The notes beneath the pieces were generated by a model, which saw only the letters and a list, made by a program, of their open reading frames with translations, was not told the DNA's origin and made no database searches. The position numbers were made by a program, and so were the translations under genes. A stretch of DNA of 64,000 bases. It comes from Mesorhizobium opportunistum WSM2075. Its GTDB lineage: Bacteria; Pseudomonadota; Alphaproteobacteria; Rhizobiales; Rhizobiaceae. Positions 63,484-64,000 of this stretch are shown here, one piece after another (position 1 is the stretch's first letter; each line of letters starts with the position of its first letter). The stretch is from the NCBI RefSeq assembly GCF_000176035.2, contig NC_015675.1, positions 4,158,001 through 4,222,000 of the forward strand, given 5' to 3'.

Positions 63484-64000
63484 CGTCTCCTGCCGCGCGA
63501 ACCCGGTCGCGATTGCGATGCGCGGGCGCGGCCCTTGGCCTTGTGAAACGACTTGACGGAGCCTGGCAGGGGCTTCGGGTCGGTCAACATCTCGAAGCGC
63601 ATCGCGCCGGCCATCGGTGCCACCTCGACGAGCCGGACCTCGACCCGATCCGCGAGCTGGTAGCCTTTACCCGAGCGTTCTCCAAACAGGGAGCGGGCCG
63701 CTTCGTCGTATATATAGTAATCGCCGCCCAGAGTTGACACCGGGATGAAACCATCGGCGCCATACTGCGGCAATTGGACAAATAGTCCCGATTTGGTGAC
63801 GCCGGAGATGCGGGCGTCGAAGCGGTCGTCGATGCGCTCGGCAAGATAGGCGGCGATCAGCCGGTCGACCGTATCGCGTTCGGCAGCCATTGCGCGGCGT
63901 TCCGTGCCGGAGATCAGCACAGCGACGTCTTCGAGCCGGGCTTCTTCGTCGCGCGTCAGCCCGCCCGGGCCGAGGCTGAGTGCGGCGATAAGTCCGCGAT
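63480..64000 (-). CDS. rnr: Ribonuclease R, 3' part
   Basis: The C-terminal part of the 3'-5' exoribonuclease RNase R; the frame is open to the window edge. The S1 RNA-binding domain is visible (RISGVTKSGLFVQLPQYG, FIPVSTLGGDYYIYD, DRVEVRLVEVAP), followed by a basic, low-complexity tail (KGRARASQSRPGSRGRRR). Upstream helix sequence RDEEARLEDVAVLISGTERR fits the end of the RNB catalytic domain. The stop overlaps the DUF983 start, so the genes are in one operon. Confidence 0.93.
   Translation of the reverse strand, partial: RGLIAALSLGPGGLTRDEEARLEDVAVLISGTERRAMAAERDTVDRLIAAYLAERIDDRFDARISGVTKSGLFVQLPQYGADGFIPVSTLGGDYYIYDEAARSLFGERSGKGYQLADRVEVRLVEVAPMAGAMRFEMLTDPKPLPGSVKSFHKAKGRARASQSRPGSRGRRR

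Overview
This window is a high-GC alphaproteobacterial chromosome segment, most likely from Mesorhizobium or a close relative in the Phyllobacteriaceae/Rhizobiales. The evidence is the DivK/PleD pair, DUF2336, DUF3572, DUF1345 and DUF983 proteins, a Caulobacter/rhizobial-type cpa (tad) pilus locus, alphaproteobacterial-type LexA boxes (GTTC-N7-GTTC), a CASTOR/POLLUX-like channel, and RIME-like palindromic repeats. No symbiosis island, phage, insertion sequence, CRISPR array, rRNA or tRNA was seen. Most of the window is core chromosome, densely packed, with many ATGA and TGATG overlaps.

Layout. 1-9.4 kb: the 3' part of thrS with a strong terminator, a PlsC-like acyltransferase, a secreted three-repeat protein, a nitroreductase/flavin-reductase pair, a TetR regulator divergent from a membrane methyltransferase-like gene over a two-site operator, a CASTOR/POLLUX-like channel, and a citE-like/maoC pair. 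9.5-14.9 kb: a DUF2336 protein, a FUSC-type exporter, and parE with a LexA-type box upstream. 15.1-24 kb: the cpa/tad pilus machinery (cpaB, cpaC, a small lipoprotein where cpaD is expected, cpaE, cpaF, tadB, tadC, a secreted protein, tadD), without a pilin or prepilin peptidase gene. 24.2-29.9 kb: a membrane diguanylate cyclase, then gcvT-gcvH-gcvP (reverse strand) behind a tandem glycine riboswitch. 30-36.3 kb: a duplicated-repeat protein, a GNAT enzyme, a Tat-exported molybdoenzyme with its cytochrome b, DUF1345 and YaiI/DUF188 proteins, and the glutathione-dependent formaldehyde pair gfa/adhC. 36.5-49.3 kb: pccA, dnaE, a potassium-channel-like protein with a zinc ribbon, an EamA transporter, dinB behind a LexA box, a GNAT enzyme, secreted proteins, and a HAD/DUF3572 pair.

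49.5-64 kb: divK-pleD, followed by a candidate structured small RNA with its own terminator. An apparent accessory cassette comes next (FAD monooxygenase; GntR regulator, trans-sulfuration-type PLP enzyme and a complete CUT1 ABC importer). The core order then resumes with rpmG (L33), a NIF3/CutA-like protein, an MFS transporter, a NUDIX hydrolase, DUF983 and the 3' end of rnr. In related rhizobia, as I recall, rpmG directly follows pleD, so the 51.8-59.8 kb cassette looks inserted.

How the genes work together. Several units are clear. The cpa genes build a Flp-type pilus machine. gcvTHP forms the glycine cleavage system and is glycine-sensed through the riboswitch. adhC and gfa detoxify formaldehyde through glutathione. 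divK-pleD is the cell-cycle and c-di-GMP module. parE and dinB are probable SOS genes. The GntR-lyase-ABC operon probably imports and breaks down an unidentified, possibly sulfur-containing, compound.
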